DNA of 17,320 bases from CAZLYX01 sp964563885 (GCA_964563885.1 CAZLYX010000045.1:1-17320); one strand, 5' to 3'; positions 1-7,389 are shown, counted from the first letter of the stretch. Numbers and translations: made by a program. The notes: generated by a model not told the origin, from the sequence alone.

Positions 1-639
1 TTGGTGGCGTATCGTGATGATTTCCATCAAGGTGTGGTTGGTATTGTGGCCAGTCGTTTGAAAGACCGTTTTTATCGCCCTACTATTGTTTTTGCGCCAG
101 CAGATAATGGCGAAGTGCGCGGCTCGGGTCGGTCAATTCCGAAACTGCATTTACGCGATGCAATTGATTTGGTGTCGAAGCGACATCCTGATTTAATTTT
201 AAAATTTGGCGGTCACGCCATGGCAGCGGGCTTGAGTATATTACAGCAAGATATTGAACACTTTCAGGTAGCCTTTGAGAAAGTGGTGCGTGAATTAGTG
301 AGCGAGGATGATTTATTGCAAACACATATTACCGATGGCAGTTTGCCTGTGGCGGACATCACCTTATTGCAGGCACAAAAAATAGCCATGCATGTATGGG
401 GGCAAGGCTTCGCGCCACCCAGTTTTACGGATGAATTTAAAGTGATTAAACAACAACCGATGGGTGTGAATCACAAAAAAGCATGGTTGGAAAAAGATGG
501 CTATGAATTTGAGGCTATGTTTTGGCGCTGCACTACTGATATTCCCGCAAAGATTCGCACGGTATATCGACCCGTGGCAAACGAATGGCGCAATAATATC
601 GAATTACAGTTGTATATTGATTATTGGGAAACTGTTTGA
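1..639 (+). CDS. recJ: Single-stranded-DNA-specific exonuclease RecJ, C-terminal part (5' truncated by window edge)
   Basis: RecJ degrades single-stranded DNA 5' to 3' in the cytoplasm and acts in RecF-pathway recombination and repair. The window holds the last 212 codons of a protein usually near 560-580 residues, so the catalytic DHH domain lies upstream. Visible are the DHHA1-type block with HQGVVGIVASRLKDRFYRP near residues 9-27, then GSGRSIP (41-47) and KFGGHAMAAGL (68-78), the characteristic RecJ run, followed by an OB-like C-terminal part. Base 1 is not the real start; the frame is open to the edge. A DUS copy lies inside the gene at 263-274. The stop is TGA at 637-639. No hairpin follows closely; the nearest is at 833-878. 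The family call is firm. Confidence 0.95.
   Translation: MVAYRDDFHQGVVGIVASRLKDRFYRPTIVFAPADNGEVRGSGRSIPKLHLRDAIDLVSKRHPDLILKFGGHAMAAGLSILQQDIEHFQVAFEKVVRELVSEDDLLQTHITDGSLPVADITLLQAQKIAMHVWGQGFAPPSFTDEFKVIKQQPMGVNHKKAWLEKDGYEFEAMFWRCTTDIPAKIRTVYRPVANEWRNNIELQLYIDYWETV
263..274 (-). repeat. DUS (AG-eikDUS type) inside recJ
   Basis: TTCAGGTAGCCT, the reverse complement of AGGCTACCTGAA, is an exact 12-mer inside the recJ coding region, where it contributes to codons for Phe-Gln-Val-Ala-Phe. It is one of only two exact copies inside genes in this window. Confidence 0.85.
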
Positions 640-882
640 TTTTTTGGACTATCTGCTAAAAAATGACACGGATACTGATGCTTTTTACATGCAAGTGAAC
701 ACTTTTTAATGAGTGATGCAGTGAATATTAATATTTTATAGTATTAATGTAGATATTTTGACTGAGCAACTAATTTTATTGTGTCGCTGTAGCCTGCATT
801 AAAAAATAATCAGGGTTATTGGTTATTGTAAAATTGAGGCTGCCTGAACAAGGGTCTAACTCTTCAGGTAGCCTCAATCACA
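640..882. other. Intergenic region between convergent recJ and methyltransferase gene
   Basis: This stretch of 243 bases has no credible gene. It is AT-rich, with a weak inverted repeat (ATTAATA at 727-733, TATTAAT at 742-748) and the DUS-type hairpin at 833-878. I see nothing else in it. Confidence 0.6.
833..878. terminator. Hairpin built from two facing DUS of different dialects, likely bidirectional terminator
   Basis: The arms are 833-848 (ATTGAGGCTGCCTGAA) and 863-878 (TTCAGGTAGCCTCAAT), 16 bases each with one position differing. Read from the plus strand that position is a G-U pair; from the minus strand it is A-C. The minus-strand transcript has a short U run after it (833-830 and beyond), which favours use by the methyltransferase gene, whose stop is only 5 bases away. 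The left arm is AGGCTGCCTGAA (Simonsiella-type DUS), the right is the usual dialect. Confidence 0.7.
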
Positions 883-2502
883 TCAACACAACATGCCGTT
901 GTATTGGAGTGCGTAGATGAGTTTGTCAACATGCTCATAAGCAGCTTCGCTGATTTTTTTGGCTGTGGTTATAGGCTTCTGTTTTGCATCATGAAACAAT
1001 ATGCGACGAGCAGAAACTGCATCAATAAGTACTTTAGCCAGATCATCTCGATTTCGAGCGCCATCTAACAGCGGCAATAATTCTGCATCGGCCAAGTTCC
1101 CTTGAAAAGCGTTATGCCAAGCAGTAGTCAGACCAAGCGTTTTTGGGTATTTTTGGGTTAAAGCAAATAACGCGCGATTGGAAGTGCTGATACAAGGCTT
1201 AGTAATATCAACATCACTCCAAGTAAGTGCTTGAGAGCGGATATTCACTGCGCCATAGACAATTATATCGAATACCAACTGCATGAAATCAGTCTGTTTA
1301 ATAGTTTTAGGCAATTCTAGCTGAGCGGCATCCCATAACTCTGATATAGCTAAAGATTTACCATTGGCAGCATTAATACGTTTAAAAAACCACTGACTTA
1401 AAGTATTATCTTTAAATTTAGCGTGTGAGTTTTTTAAGCTACGCCAGACATTATCTGACTCAGCTTGAACTTTCTTAGTTGAATCTGTAGGCGATGCTTC
1501 CAAAGTAAATTGACCTTGAATATGTAGGTTCAACAATGCCTCGTTGCGAATACCAAGTTGAGGATGGCGAGCTTCTTGTGAGCTATCAGAGCGGGTTAGG
1601 ATGGACTGGCGGAAAGTACGATTAGTAAGAAAATCATAAAACTGTTCTAATTTAACTACATCGTTGCCGCATTCTGCCAAGAGCGCTTTCTTGGCAGCAT
1701 CAGGAATGCTGGGCGATAGCATACTGCCAAATTCAGCCTCGGCAACAAAGCCTAAGCTACATTGTTGAGCGGATTCCATAAATTCGTGAAAGTAACAAGG
1801 GTCGTTTACCAGCTCAAAATATTCGTGTGCCAAGTACGATGGATCTGCTTTGTCAATGTGATCGTGGTTTTGCTCAATAGCCAATTGCCACGGGCTGTTA
1901 GTTGGCAAATGCTCTTTTAGAAAATTTAACATACCGCGTCCGTAGCGAATTTTATCAAGAACATCGGGTATATCTTGGCTACGAAACTGCATCATGTCGC
2001 GATAAACTTCTTTGATTTTCCAGCCTGGATAAGTGTTGTATGAAACAATTGCTACCCCATTAGGGGCTAAGCCTTCTGAAATAACGCGTAAAATTGCTTC
2101 TCGCACAAATTCTGGTACCCAGCTGTAAACGCCGTGACAGATAATATAATCAAAATGCTGTGCTGGAGGCGTGTAGTTGTTTATATCTTGTTGTTGCAGT
2201 TGAATATTGTTTAAGCCCATCGCGACTACGGCTTGTTGCCCAAGGCGTATTTGTTCTGCTGATAAATCTAAACCAATAATATTAGCATCAGGATATTGTT
2301 GTGCTAAAGGCAAAATATTACCGCCAAAAGAACAGCCTATTTCTAAAATATTGGCATTGGATACGGCTACAGTCGGTACATCAAATAATGTCGATACCGC
2401 GCGTAAATAATCTGGATGAGTTTGATGAAAGGGGTTTGATGCATAAGGAACATGATCATAAGAGGCAGAAATATTTTCGATTAATTGAGTAGGTTGGCTC
2501 AT
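883..2502 (-). CDS. Class I SAM-dependent methyltransferase with methyltransferase regulatory domain (PKMT-like)
   Basis: A 539-residue cytoplasmic protein. The N-terminal Rossmann-type methyltransferase domain shows motif I ILEIGCSFGGN (residues 52-62), an acidic end of strand 2 in IIGLDLS (75-81), and FDYIICHGVYSWVP (117-130). Residues about 220-265 (LAHEYFELVNDPCYFHEF and following) fit the methyltransferase regulatory domain that follows the catalytic domain in this family, and a long C-terminal part continues to 539. Rickettsial protein lysine methyltransferases have this architecture, so protein methylation is possible, but the substrate is unknown here. ATG at 2500-2502 has only a weak ribosome site. 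The gene stands alone, diverging from the AhpD-like gene and converging on recJ. Family confident; function not. Confidence 0.85.
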   Translation of the reverse strand: MSQPTQLIENISASYDHVPYASNPFHQTHPDYLRAVSTLFDVPTVAVSNANILEIGCSFGGNILPLAQQYPDANIIGLDLSAEQIRLGQQAVVAMGLNNIQLQQQDINNYTPPAQHFDYIICHGVYSWVPEFVREAILRVISEGLAPNGVAIVSYNTYPGWKIKEVYRDMMQFRSQDIPDVLDKIRYGRGMLNFLKEHLPTNSPWQLAIEQNHDHIDKADPSYLAHEYFELVNDPCYFHEFMESAQQCSLGFVAEAEFGSMLSPSIPDAAKKALLAECGNDVVKLEQFYDFLTNRTFRQSILTRSDSSQEARHPQLGIRNEALLNLHIQGQFTLEASPTDSTKKVQAESDNVWRSLKNSHAKFKDNTLSQWFFKRINAANGKSLAISELWDAAQLELPKTIKQTDFMQLVFDIIVYGAVNIRSQALTWSDVDITKPCISTSNRALFALTQKYPKTLGLTTAWHNAFQGNLADAELLPLLDGARNRDDLAKVLIDAVSARRILFHDAKQKPITTAKKISEAAYEHVDKLIYALQYNGMLC

Positions 2503-2537
2503 ATTGTTACTTTTTGCTGGTTGGTAATGTTACTGAG

Positions 2538-2566
2538 TTTATCAGAGAGTTAGGGAACTATTACAA
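2538..2566 (-). promoter_or_regulatory. Candidate sigma70 promoter for the methyltransferase gene
   Basis: On the minus strand TTGTAA (2561-2566) lies 17 bases from GATAAA (2538-2543), a 4/6 and 4/6 match to consensus, about 35 bases before the ATG. A 13-bp inverted repeat CAATTTAAAATTG (2564-2576) overlaps the -35 box and could be an operator, or merely AT-rich. Confidence 0.4.
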
Positions 2567-2660
2567 TTTAAAATTGATAATAATCGTGAAGGCAGTTTTT
2601 ATGTTTAACAAGCTATATTGATGCTCGTTTATTTCAGTATATTGTGGTGTTTTATTATTT

Positions 2661-2669
2661 TGATATAAT
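2661..2669 (+). promoter_or_regulatory. Extended -10 promoter for the AhpD-like gene
   Basis: TGATATAAT is a perfect TATAAT (2664-2669) with an upstream TGn extension. A weak -35 (TTGTGG, 2642-2647) sits 16 bases away. The leader to ATG 2721 would be about 45 bases. Confidence 0.6.
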
Positions 2670-2720
2670 GACGGGTTTGAAACACAATATTGTAATCACT
2701 ATATGAAAAGGGTATGAGTA

Positions 2721-3074
2721 ATGACACATGATTATCAAGCATTGGCAAATGATTTAAATGGCGCATTGGCGAAACTACACAAAGAGATTCCTGCAACCAT
2801 GCAAGGTTTTAGCATGATGGCGAAACCAGCTTTGCAAGAAGGTGCGTTATCAGCCAAAGATAAAGAATTAATTGCTTTAGCGATTGGCATTGCTGGTCGT
2901 TGCCAAGGCTGTTTGGCTTTTCATACTAAAGCGTTGGTAAAGCTGGAATGTAGCCGTGCTGAGTTTATGGAAATGTTGCAAATTGCAGTTTATATGGGTG
3001 GCGGGCCTTCTTTAATGACGGCTGCTGAAGCGTTAATCGCTTTTGAAAGCTTTGGCGGCGAAGCTGCTGCATAA
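2721..3074 (+). CDS. Carboxymuconolactone decarboxylase (CMD)/AhpD-like family protein
   Basis: A 117-residue protein of the CMD/AhpD fold. The helix carrying the redox centre reads GRCQGCLAFHTKAL, with C61-x-x-C64-x-x-x-H68, the CxxCxxxH pattern of AhpD-type alkyl hydroperoxidase members. A typical tail VYMGGGPSLMTAAEAL follows. Such proteins usually act as small thiol-dependent peroxidase or reductase subunits; the actual substrate cannot be told. AAAAGG at 2707-2712 is a ribosome site 8 bases before ATG 2721. An in-frame ATG at 2703 is closed by TGA, so 2721 is the start. It is a single-gene unit with its own promoter and a terminator at 3093-3123. It is not paired with ahpC here. The annotation is confident at family level. 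Confidence 0.9.
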   Translation: MTHDYQALANDLNGALAKLHKEIPATMQGFSMMAKPALQEGALSAKDKELIALAIGIAGRCQGCLAFHTKALVKLECSRAEFMEMLQIAVYMGGGPSLMTAAEALIAFESFGGEAAA

Positions 3075-3092
3075 TAAGTTTGTTGATAAAAG

Positions 3093-3123
3093 ATCGTTTT
3101 AGGCTACCTGAAACGATTTTTTT
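3093..3123 (+). terminator. Intrinsic terminator with a DUS in its loop
   Basis: The stem is ATCGTTT (3093-3099) with AAACGAT (3111-3117), followed by a T run (3117-3123). The loop holds most of the exact DUS copy at 3101-3112. It lies 18 bases after the AhpD-like stop codon. Confidence 0.75.
3101..3112 (+). repeat. DUS (AG-eikDUS type)
   Basis: Exact AGGCTACCTGAA, single copy without an inverted partner, sitting in the loop and 3' arm of the terminator after the AhpD-like gene. Confidence 0.85.
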
Positions 3124-3204
3124 AATGTGACTGTGCCAATAAAGCCAAATACTGGTTTATAGGATGAAATAAGCATGGTTACAACTGCCTTGAGTGGGTG
3201 CGAA

Positions 3205-3213
3205 TGTTATAAT
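3205..3213 (+). promoter_or_regulatory. Extended -10 promoter for the histidine phosphatase gene
   Basis: TGTTATAAT is a perfect TATAAT (3208-3213) with TGn before it. No good -35 box sits at 16-18 bases; TTGAGT at 3190 is too close. Expected leader is about 50 bases to ATG 3269. Confidence 0.5.
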
Positions 3214-3268
3214 TTTAACCAATAACCCACAATAGGCAATCCAATTAATTGCCAATATTAAGGCCATT

Positions 3269-3958
3269 ATGAATTTAGAACTTTATCTTGTTCGCCACGG
3301 TAAAACCGTGTTTAACACCATCGGTCGTTTACAAGGCTGGAGTGATTCGCCACTTACCCCAGAAGGGCGTGATGTAGCGATACGGCTGGGAAAAGGTTTG
3401 CATGGTGAAATAGATTTTGATGCTGCATTTTGTAGCGTGAGCCCTCGTGCAGTAGAAACAGCTAAAATCTTGTTAGAGGCTAAAGGCCAAAATACTTTAG
3501 TTTTAAATATAATTGAAGAAATACGTGAATATTGCTTTGGGGGTTTTGAGGGTGAATTGATTCATGTGTTGCATGAAAGCATCGCTGCTCAACGCAGACT
3601 ACCCGATATTAATACTTGGCTGGCTCATTACCGCACGGGCACTCATAATATGATGGCTGAAAGTGTGAGTGAGTTAGACCCTTTAGGATTGGCGGAAACA
3701 GAAGCAGTGTTTATGTCTCGTTTACGTCGAGGCTTGGATAAAGTGGTTGAGCAATTGCCAAACGGTGGCAAAGTATTGATGGTCAGTCATGGCATGGCGA
3801 TTACGGGTATTTTAAAAAGCATTGATCCAGCCAGCACGCAGTATCAGAGCGTGGCCAATGCTTCGGTGTCACGTTTACGCTTTGCCAACCAAGCATGGAC
3901 GATTGAAAGTATAGGTGAAACGCGCTATAGCGGAGAAACCGCTCTACCCGAGCTTTGA
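3269..3958 (+). CDS. Histidine phosphatase family protein (phosphoglycerate mutase-like)
   Basis: A 229-residue cytoplasmic protein of the histidine phosphatase superfamily. The N-terminal LVRHGKT motif carries the phospho-accepting His10 and its Arg9. Further landmarks are LTPEGR (29-34), SPRAVETA with Arg60, the EIREYCFGGFEGE acidic region (84-96), and the second catalytic His in VLMVSHGMAITG (about 168-179). The family spans phosphoglycerate mutases and broad phosphatases. The deviation around SPRAVETA and the lack of strict mutase signatures make a general phosphatase as likely as a glycolytic mutase. AAGG ends 7 bases before ATG 3269. No clear terminator follows; obgE starts 232 bases later behind its own promoter. 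Confidence 0.88.
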   Translation: MNLELYLVRHGKTVFNTIGRLQGWSDSPLTPEGRDVAIRLGKGLHGEIDFDAAFCSVSPRAVETAKILLEAKGQNTLVLNIIEEIREYCFGGFEGELIHVLHESIAAQRRLPDINTWLAHYRTGTHNMMAESVSELDPLGLAETEAVFMSRLRRGLDKVVEQLPNGGKVLMVSHGMAITGILKSIDPASTQYQSVANASVSRLRFANQAWTIESIGETRYSGETALPEL

Positions 3959-4061
3959 GCCGTTTATTTGTATAAATCATATTAGTCATAGCATCATGAT
4001 ATTATGAAAATATTGCATTTAAGTGTGTTGGACAGATAAATAACGGGCAAGGCCGAAGCAG

Positions 4062-4092
4062 TTGCACGCATTGGGCGAGTATCCTTTATAAT
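4062..4092 (+). promoter_or_regulatory. Candidate promoter for obgE-cysS
   Basis: A perfect TATAAT lies at 4087-4092 with TTGCAC (4062-4067) 19 bases upstream, a somewhat long spacer. The leader would be about 90 bases to ATG 4191. The rest of 3959-4190 shows no gene; it holds this promoter and one DUS. Confidence 0.5.
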
Positions 4093-4163
4093 GCCATTCA
4101 GCAAATCGCCTGCTTGTTTGAGTTGGGCCGTTCCATTTTTTAGGCAGCGTTATTAATTAAATA

Positions 4164-4175
4164 AGGCTACCTGAA
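4164..4175 (+). repeat. DUS (AG-eikDUS type) in obgE leader
   Basis: Exact AGGCTACCTGAA, unpaired, 15 bases before the obgE start and inside its expected 5' untranslated region. Confidence 0.85.
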
Positions 4176-4190
4176 CGCACTGAGAAAATT

Positions 4191-5339
4191 ATGAAATTTA
4201 TTGATGAAGCAAAAATCGAAATAGTCGCAGGTAGAGGTGGCAATGGTGCCGCGAGTTTCCGCCGTGAAAAATATGTGCCACGCGGTGGACCAGACGGTGG
4301 TGATGGAGGCAAAGGTGGCAGTGTATATGCAGTGGCCGATGAAAACATCAATACCTTAGTTGAATTTCGTTTTGTAAAACGTTACATGGCAAAAAATGGC
4401 GAAAAAGGCCATGGTGCTGGTCGTTATGGTAAAGGCGCAGATGATATTGAGCTGCGCATGCCCATTGGCACTTTGGTTCGCGATGCGGACACTGATGAGA
4501 TTATGGCCGATCTTACCGAAGATGGTCAGCGCATTTGTGTGGGCAAAGGTGGTAAAGGCGGTATGGGTAACATCCACTTTAAGTCTTCGGTTAACCGAGC
4601 GCCAAGACAATCTACACCAGGAGGAGAGGGCGAAGTACGCACGCTTCTGCTGGAGTTAAAAGTGTTGGCTGATGTGGGCTTGTTGGGCATGCCCAATGCT
4701 GGAAAATCAACTTTAATCACAGCTGTTTCTGCTGCGCGCCCAAAAATTGCCGATTATCCTTTCACTACGTTGCATCCCAATTTGGGTGTGGTGCGTTTGG
4801 ATGAGAACAATAGTTTTGTGATGGCTGATATTCCCGGCTTGATTGAAGGCGCTGCAGAAGGCGCTGGCTTGGGACACCGTTTCTTAAAACATTTGTCGCG
4901 TACGGGGTTGCTACTGCATGTGGTTGACCTTGCACCTTTCAATGAAGAAGTTGATTCGGCAAAAGAAGCTCTGGCATTAGTGAACGAGCTGCGTAAATTT
5001 GATGATGATTTGCATGATAAGCCACGCTGGTTGGTGCTAAATAAGCTTGATATGCTAAATGAAGAAGAAACAGAAGAAAAAGCACAGCAATTTTTAAATG
5101 ACATTGGTTGGGATTATCCCAAGCCTGATGACCGCTTCCGTTTTGATATGGATACGCCACGCGTGTTTCGCATCAGTGCTCTAGCTCATCAAGGCACGCA
5201 AGATTTAGTACACCATATTAACGAATATTTAATTGAGAAAAAACGCTTGGCTGCCGAAGCGAAAGCTGCTGCTAAGCACGCCGCAGAAACACCGACCAAG
5301 TCGGTGTCTACTGATACTACTATTTATAAAGCCGAATAA
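4191..5339 (+). CDS. obgE: Obg-type GTPase (ObgE/CgtA)
   Basis: Essential GTPase of the Obg group that associates with the large ribosomal subunit and links ribosome assembly to stress and cell-cycle control. Of the 382 residues, 1 to about 158 form the glycine-rich Obg fold (AGRGGNGAASFRREKYVP, PDGGDGGKGG). The G domain follows with P-loop GMPNAGKS (166-173), switch region YPFTT (189-193), G3 DIPG (213-216), G4 NKLD (284-287) and G5 near RISALAHQG. The C-terminus is a short charged Lys/Ala-rich tail. ATG 4191 has a weak GAG ribosome site. The gene lies 27 bases before cysS with no terminator between, so the two are probably co-transcribed. In many betaproteobacteria obgE follows rplU-rpmA; that pair is absent here. 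Confidence 0.97.
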   Translation: MKFIDEAKIEIVAGRGGNGAASFRREKYVPRGGPDGGDGGKGGSVYAVADENINTLVEFRFVKRYMAKNGEKGHGAGRYGKGADDIELRMPIGTLVRDADTDEIMADLTEDGQRICVGKGGKGGMGNIHFKSSVNRAPRQSTPGGEGEVRTLLLELKVLADVGLLGMPNAGKSTLITAVSAARPKIADYPFTTLHPNLGVVRLDENNSFVMADIPGLIEGAAEGAGLGHRFLKHLSRTGLLLHVVDLAPFNEEVDSAKEALALVNELRKFDDDLHDKPRWLVLNKLDMLNEEETEEKAQQFLNDIGWDYPKPDDRFRFDMDTPRVFRISALAHQGTQDLVHHINEYLIEKKRLAAEAKAAAKHAAETPTKSVSTDTTIYKAE

Positions 5340-5350
5340 GGCTACCTGAA
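5339..5350 (+). repeat. DUS (AG-eikDUS type) between obgE and cysS
   Basis: Exact AGGCTACCTGAA; its first base is the last base of the obgE TAA stop, and the cysS ribosome site follows 4 bases later. It has no inverted partner, so it is not a terminator. Confidence 0.85.
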
Positions 5351-5366
5351 CATCAGGAGTAAAGCG

Positions 5367-6779
5367 ATGCTCACCGTATACAATACACTTACGCGTAAAA
5401 AAGAATTATTCAAACCAATTAATCCAGAAAACGTGCGTATGTATGTTTGTGGCATGACGGTTTATGATTATTGTCATTTAGGTCATGCCCGCGTATTAGT
5501 GGTGTTTGATTTAGTTGCACGCTGGTTGCGTAAGCAGGGTTATCCACTCACTTATGTGCGTAACATTACCGATATTGACGATAAAATCATTGCACGCGCG
5601 GCACAAAATGGTGAAACCATTGGCGAGCTAACTCAGCGTTTTATCATTGCTATGCATGAAGATGCGGCAGCTTTGGGTGTATTGCCGCCTGATGTAGAAC
5701 CTAAGGCAACCGAACATATAAGCCAAATGATAGTCATGATTGAACAATTGATCGCCAACGGCAAAGCCTATGCCGCAGCCAATGGTGATGTGTATTATGC
5801 TGTGCGCGAATTTCCAGCATATGGTCAGCTTTCTGGTAAATCATTAGATGATTTGCGTGCTGGAGAACGAGTAGAGGTTGATAATTCTAAACGCGATCCA
5901 CTTGATTTTGTATTGTGGAAAGCCACTAAGGCAAACGAAGTAGATTCTTGGGAAAGCCCTTGGGGTAATGGTCGTCCTGGTTGGCATATTGAATGTTCTG
6001 CAATGAGCAAAGAATTATTTGGCGATACATTTGATATTCATGGTGGCGGCGCAGATTTACAGTTTCCACATCATGAAAATGAAATTGCTCAAAGCTGTGG
6101 TGCGCACGGTGGTTTTTGCAGTCATTCAAATAAAAATAAACCCATTGAAAGCCATGTGAACTATTGGCTGCATAATGGCTTTATCCGCGTAGACAATGAA
6201 AAAATGTCTAAATCACTGGGTAACTTTTTTACCATTCGTGAAGTGTTACAACAATACGACGCTGAAGTAATACGGTTTTTCATCTTGCGTGCGCATTATC
6301 GCAGTGCGTTAAATTATTCAGATGCACATTTAAATGATGCAAAAGGTTCTTTAAATCGTTTGTACACCGCATTGAAACACACCGCGCCTACAGAAGTAGA
6401 ACTGAAAGAAGACAGCAACGACTACACTCGCCGATTCTTTGCTGCCATGAATGATGATTTTGGTACGGTAGAAGCAGTGGTAGTATTATTTGAATTGGCG
6501 AATGAAATCAACAAAACCCATAACGCTGAATTGGCAGGCTACCTGAAAGCTTTAGGTGGTATTATTGGATTATTGCAACGTGAGCCAACGGCATTTTTGC
6601 AAGGTAGTGCTGTAACAGGTGGGTTACCGAGTGAAGAAATCGATAATCTAATTCAACAACGCAAACAAGCGCGTGCTGATAAAAACTGGGCAGAATCCGA
6701 TAGAATCCGTGACATACTCAATGCCGAGAATATTCTTCTAGAAGATGGCGCTGGCGGCACTACTTGGCGCAGAGGCTAA
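5367..6779 (+). CDS. cysS: Cysteine--tRNA ligase
   Basis: Charges tRNA-Cys with cysteine. The 470 residues match the usual family length. The class I signature HIGH appears as HLGH (37-40) and KMSKS at 279-283. The expected zinc ligands are present: Cys28 (YVCGMTVYD), Cys210 (HIECSAMS), His235 and Glu239 (FPHHENE). The C-terminal anticodon-binding helical region ends in a short tail with LEDGAGGTTWRRG. AGGAG (5355-5359) lies 7 bases before ATG 5367, a good site. It is the second gene of the obgE-cysS unit, closed by the terminator at 6797. A DUS inside the gene (6536-6547) encodes Gly-Tyr-Leu-Lys. Confidence 0.98.
   Translation: MLTVYNTLTRKKELFKPINPENVRMYVCGMTVYDYCHLGHARVLVVFDLVARWLRKQGYPLTYVRNITDIDDKIIARAAQNGETIGELTQRFIIAMHEDAAALGVLPPDVEPKATEHISQMIVMIEQLIANGKAYAAANGDVYYAVREFPAYGQLSGKSLDDLRAGERVEVDNSKRDPLDFVLWKATKANEVDSWESPWGNGRPGWHIECSAMSKELFGDTFDIHGGGADLQFPHHENEIAQSCGAHGGFCSHSNKNKPIESHVNYWLHNGFIRVDNEKMSKSLGNFFTIREVLQQYDAEVIRFFILRAHYRSALNYSDAHLNDAKGSLNRLYTALKHTAPTEVELKEDSNDYTRRFFAAMNDDFGTVEAVVVLFELANEINKTHNAELAGYLKALGGIIGLLQREPTAFLQGSAVTGGLPSEEIDNLIQQRKQARADKNWAESDRIRDILNAENILLEDGAGGTTWRRG
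6536..6547 (+). repeat. DUS (AG-eikDUS type) inside cysS
   Basis: Exact AGGCTACCTGAA in the coding region for the variable C-terminal part of CysS, read as part of Ala-Gly-Tyr-Leu-Lys codons. Confidence 0.85.
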
Positions 6780-6796
6780 AGTGCTATTAATTTACT

Positions 6797-6830
6797 AACC
6801 GCCCGTTTAAACAGCGGGCGGTTTCTTATT
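6797..6830 (+). terminator. Intrinsic terminator of obgE-cysS
   Basis: A perfect 9-bp GC-rich stem, AACCGCCCG (6797-6805) with CGGGCGGTT (6815-6823), is followed by a T-rich stretch. It begins 17 bases after the cysS stop and contains no DUS. Confidence 0.9.
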
Positions 6831-6909
6831 TGGGTTGGATTGATTGCTTGAAAAACAGTGCGATGGCGTCATATCAACAATTCTAGTGACTTGTATAGAC
6901 AGGTAGAAA

Positions 6910-7278
6910 ATGATGCAAAATCATCCAGCCCCACGCCAGAGTATTGATTTTCACCAATACACTTTGATTACCTATATTGTGTTTTTTGTTTCTGCTGTCG
7001 TTAGTGGTGGTTTGTTATCGATAGTTGGTGTGGTGATGGCTTATATAAAACGTGAAGAAATGCGCGGTACGATTTATTACGAGCACATGCAATTTCTCAT
7101 TCGCACATTTTGGATTACGCTGATAGCCAGCATTATTGGTGCGATCTTGTCTTTGGTGGTGATTGGTTTCTTGGTGCTATTGCTGGTAGCTGTGTGGCAT
7201 ATTTATCGTTTGGTGCTGGGTATGGTTCGTTTATATGAGCATCGCACGGTCAATCCATACGCTTGGTTGGAATTTTAA
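6910..7278 (+). CDS. Small membrane protein, DUF4870-like
   Basis: A 122-residue inner-membrane protein with two or three hydrophobic segments, about 18-45, 66-83 and 84-103. The pattern GVVMAYIKREEMRGT...HMQFLIRTFW (40-68) and VWHIYRLVLGMVRL (95-108) resembles the DUF4870-type family of small proteobacterial membrane proteins, in which a YxKR...GT...H...RTFW core is typical. Role unknown. Two ATGs in a row (6910, 6913); AGG at 6901-6903 fits the first. It stands alone between the cysS terminator and the rpmE promoter. Family assignment is from memory of the pattern and is moderate. Confidence 0.75.
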   Translation: MMQNHPAPRQSIDFHQYTLITYIVFFVSAVVSGGLLSIVGVVMAYIKREEMRGTIYYEHMQFLIRTFWITLIASIIGAILSLVVIGFLVLLLVAVWHIYRLVLGMVRLYEHRTVNPYAWLEF

Positions 7279-7300
7279 ACAGCAATATTTGATAAAAAGT

Positions 7301-7328
7301 TTGCTAAAGCAAAAAACTCTTATATAAT
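7301..7328 (+). promoter_or_regulatory. Promoter for rpmE, with palindrome over the -35 box
   Basis: TTGCTA (7301-7306), a 16-base spacer, then perfect TATAAT (7323-7328). The leader is about 55 bases. TTTGCT-AA-AGCAAA (7300-7313) is an inverted repeat covering the -35. It may end the upstream gene weakly (A-rich sequence follows, not T) or bind a regulator. Confidence 0.7.
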
Positions 7329-7389
7329 GTGCAACTTGTATTTTGAAGTATAGGCAAAATCCCTATACCCGCTAACCTAAGGAACCACC

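Noticed and set aside
497..709. 70-codon plus-strand frame overlapping the recJ end
   Set aside because: Out of frame with recJ, no ribosome site and low-complexity hydrophobic content; a shadow frame.
3929..3943. Hairpin AGCGG-AGAAA-CCGCT near the end of the histidine phosphatase gene
   Set aside because: It lies inside the coding region with no T run, so it is not a terminator.
3959..4190. Possible small RNA or tRNA before obgE
   Set aside because: No cloverleaf or terminator was found; only a promoter and a single DUS are supported.
5291..5305. ACCGAC/GTCGGT hairpin in the obgE tail
   Set aside because: Short, in coding sequence, without T run; most likely chance in a poorly conserved tail.
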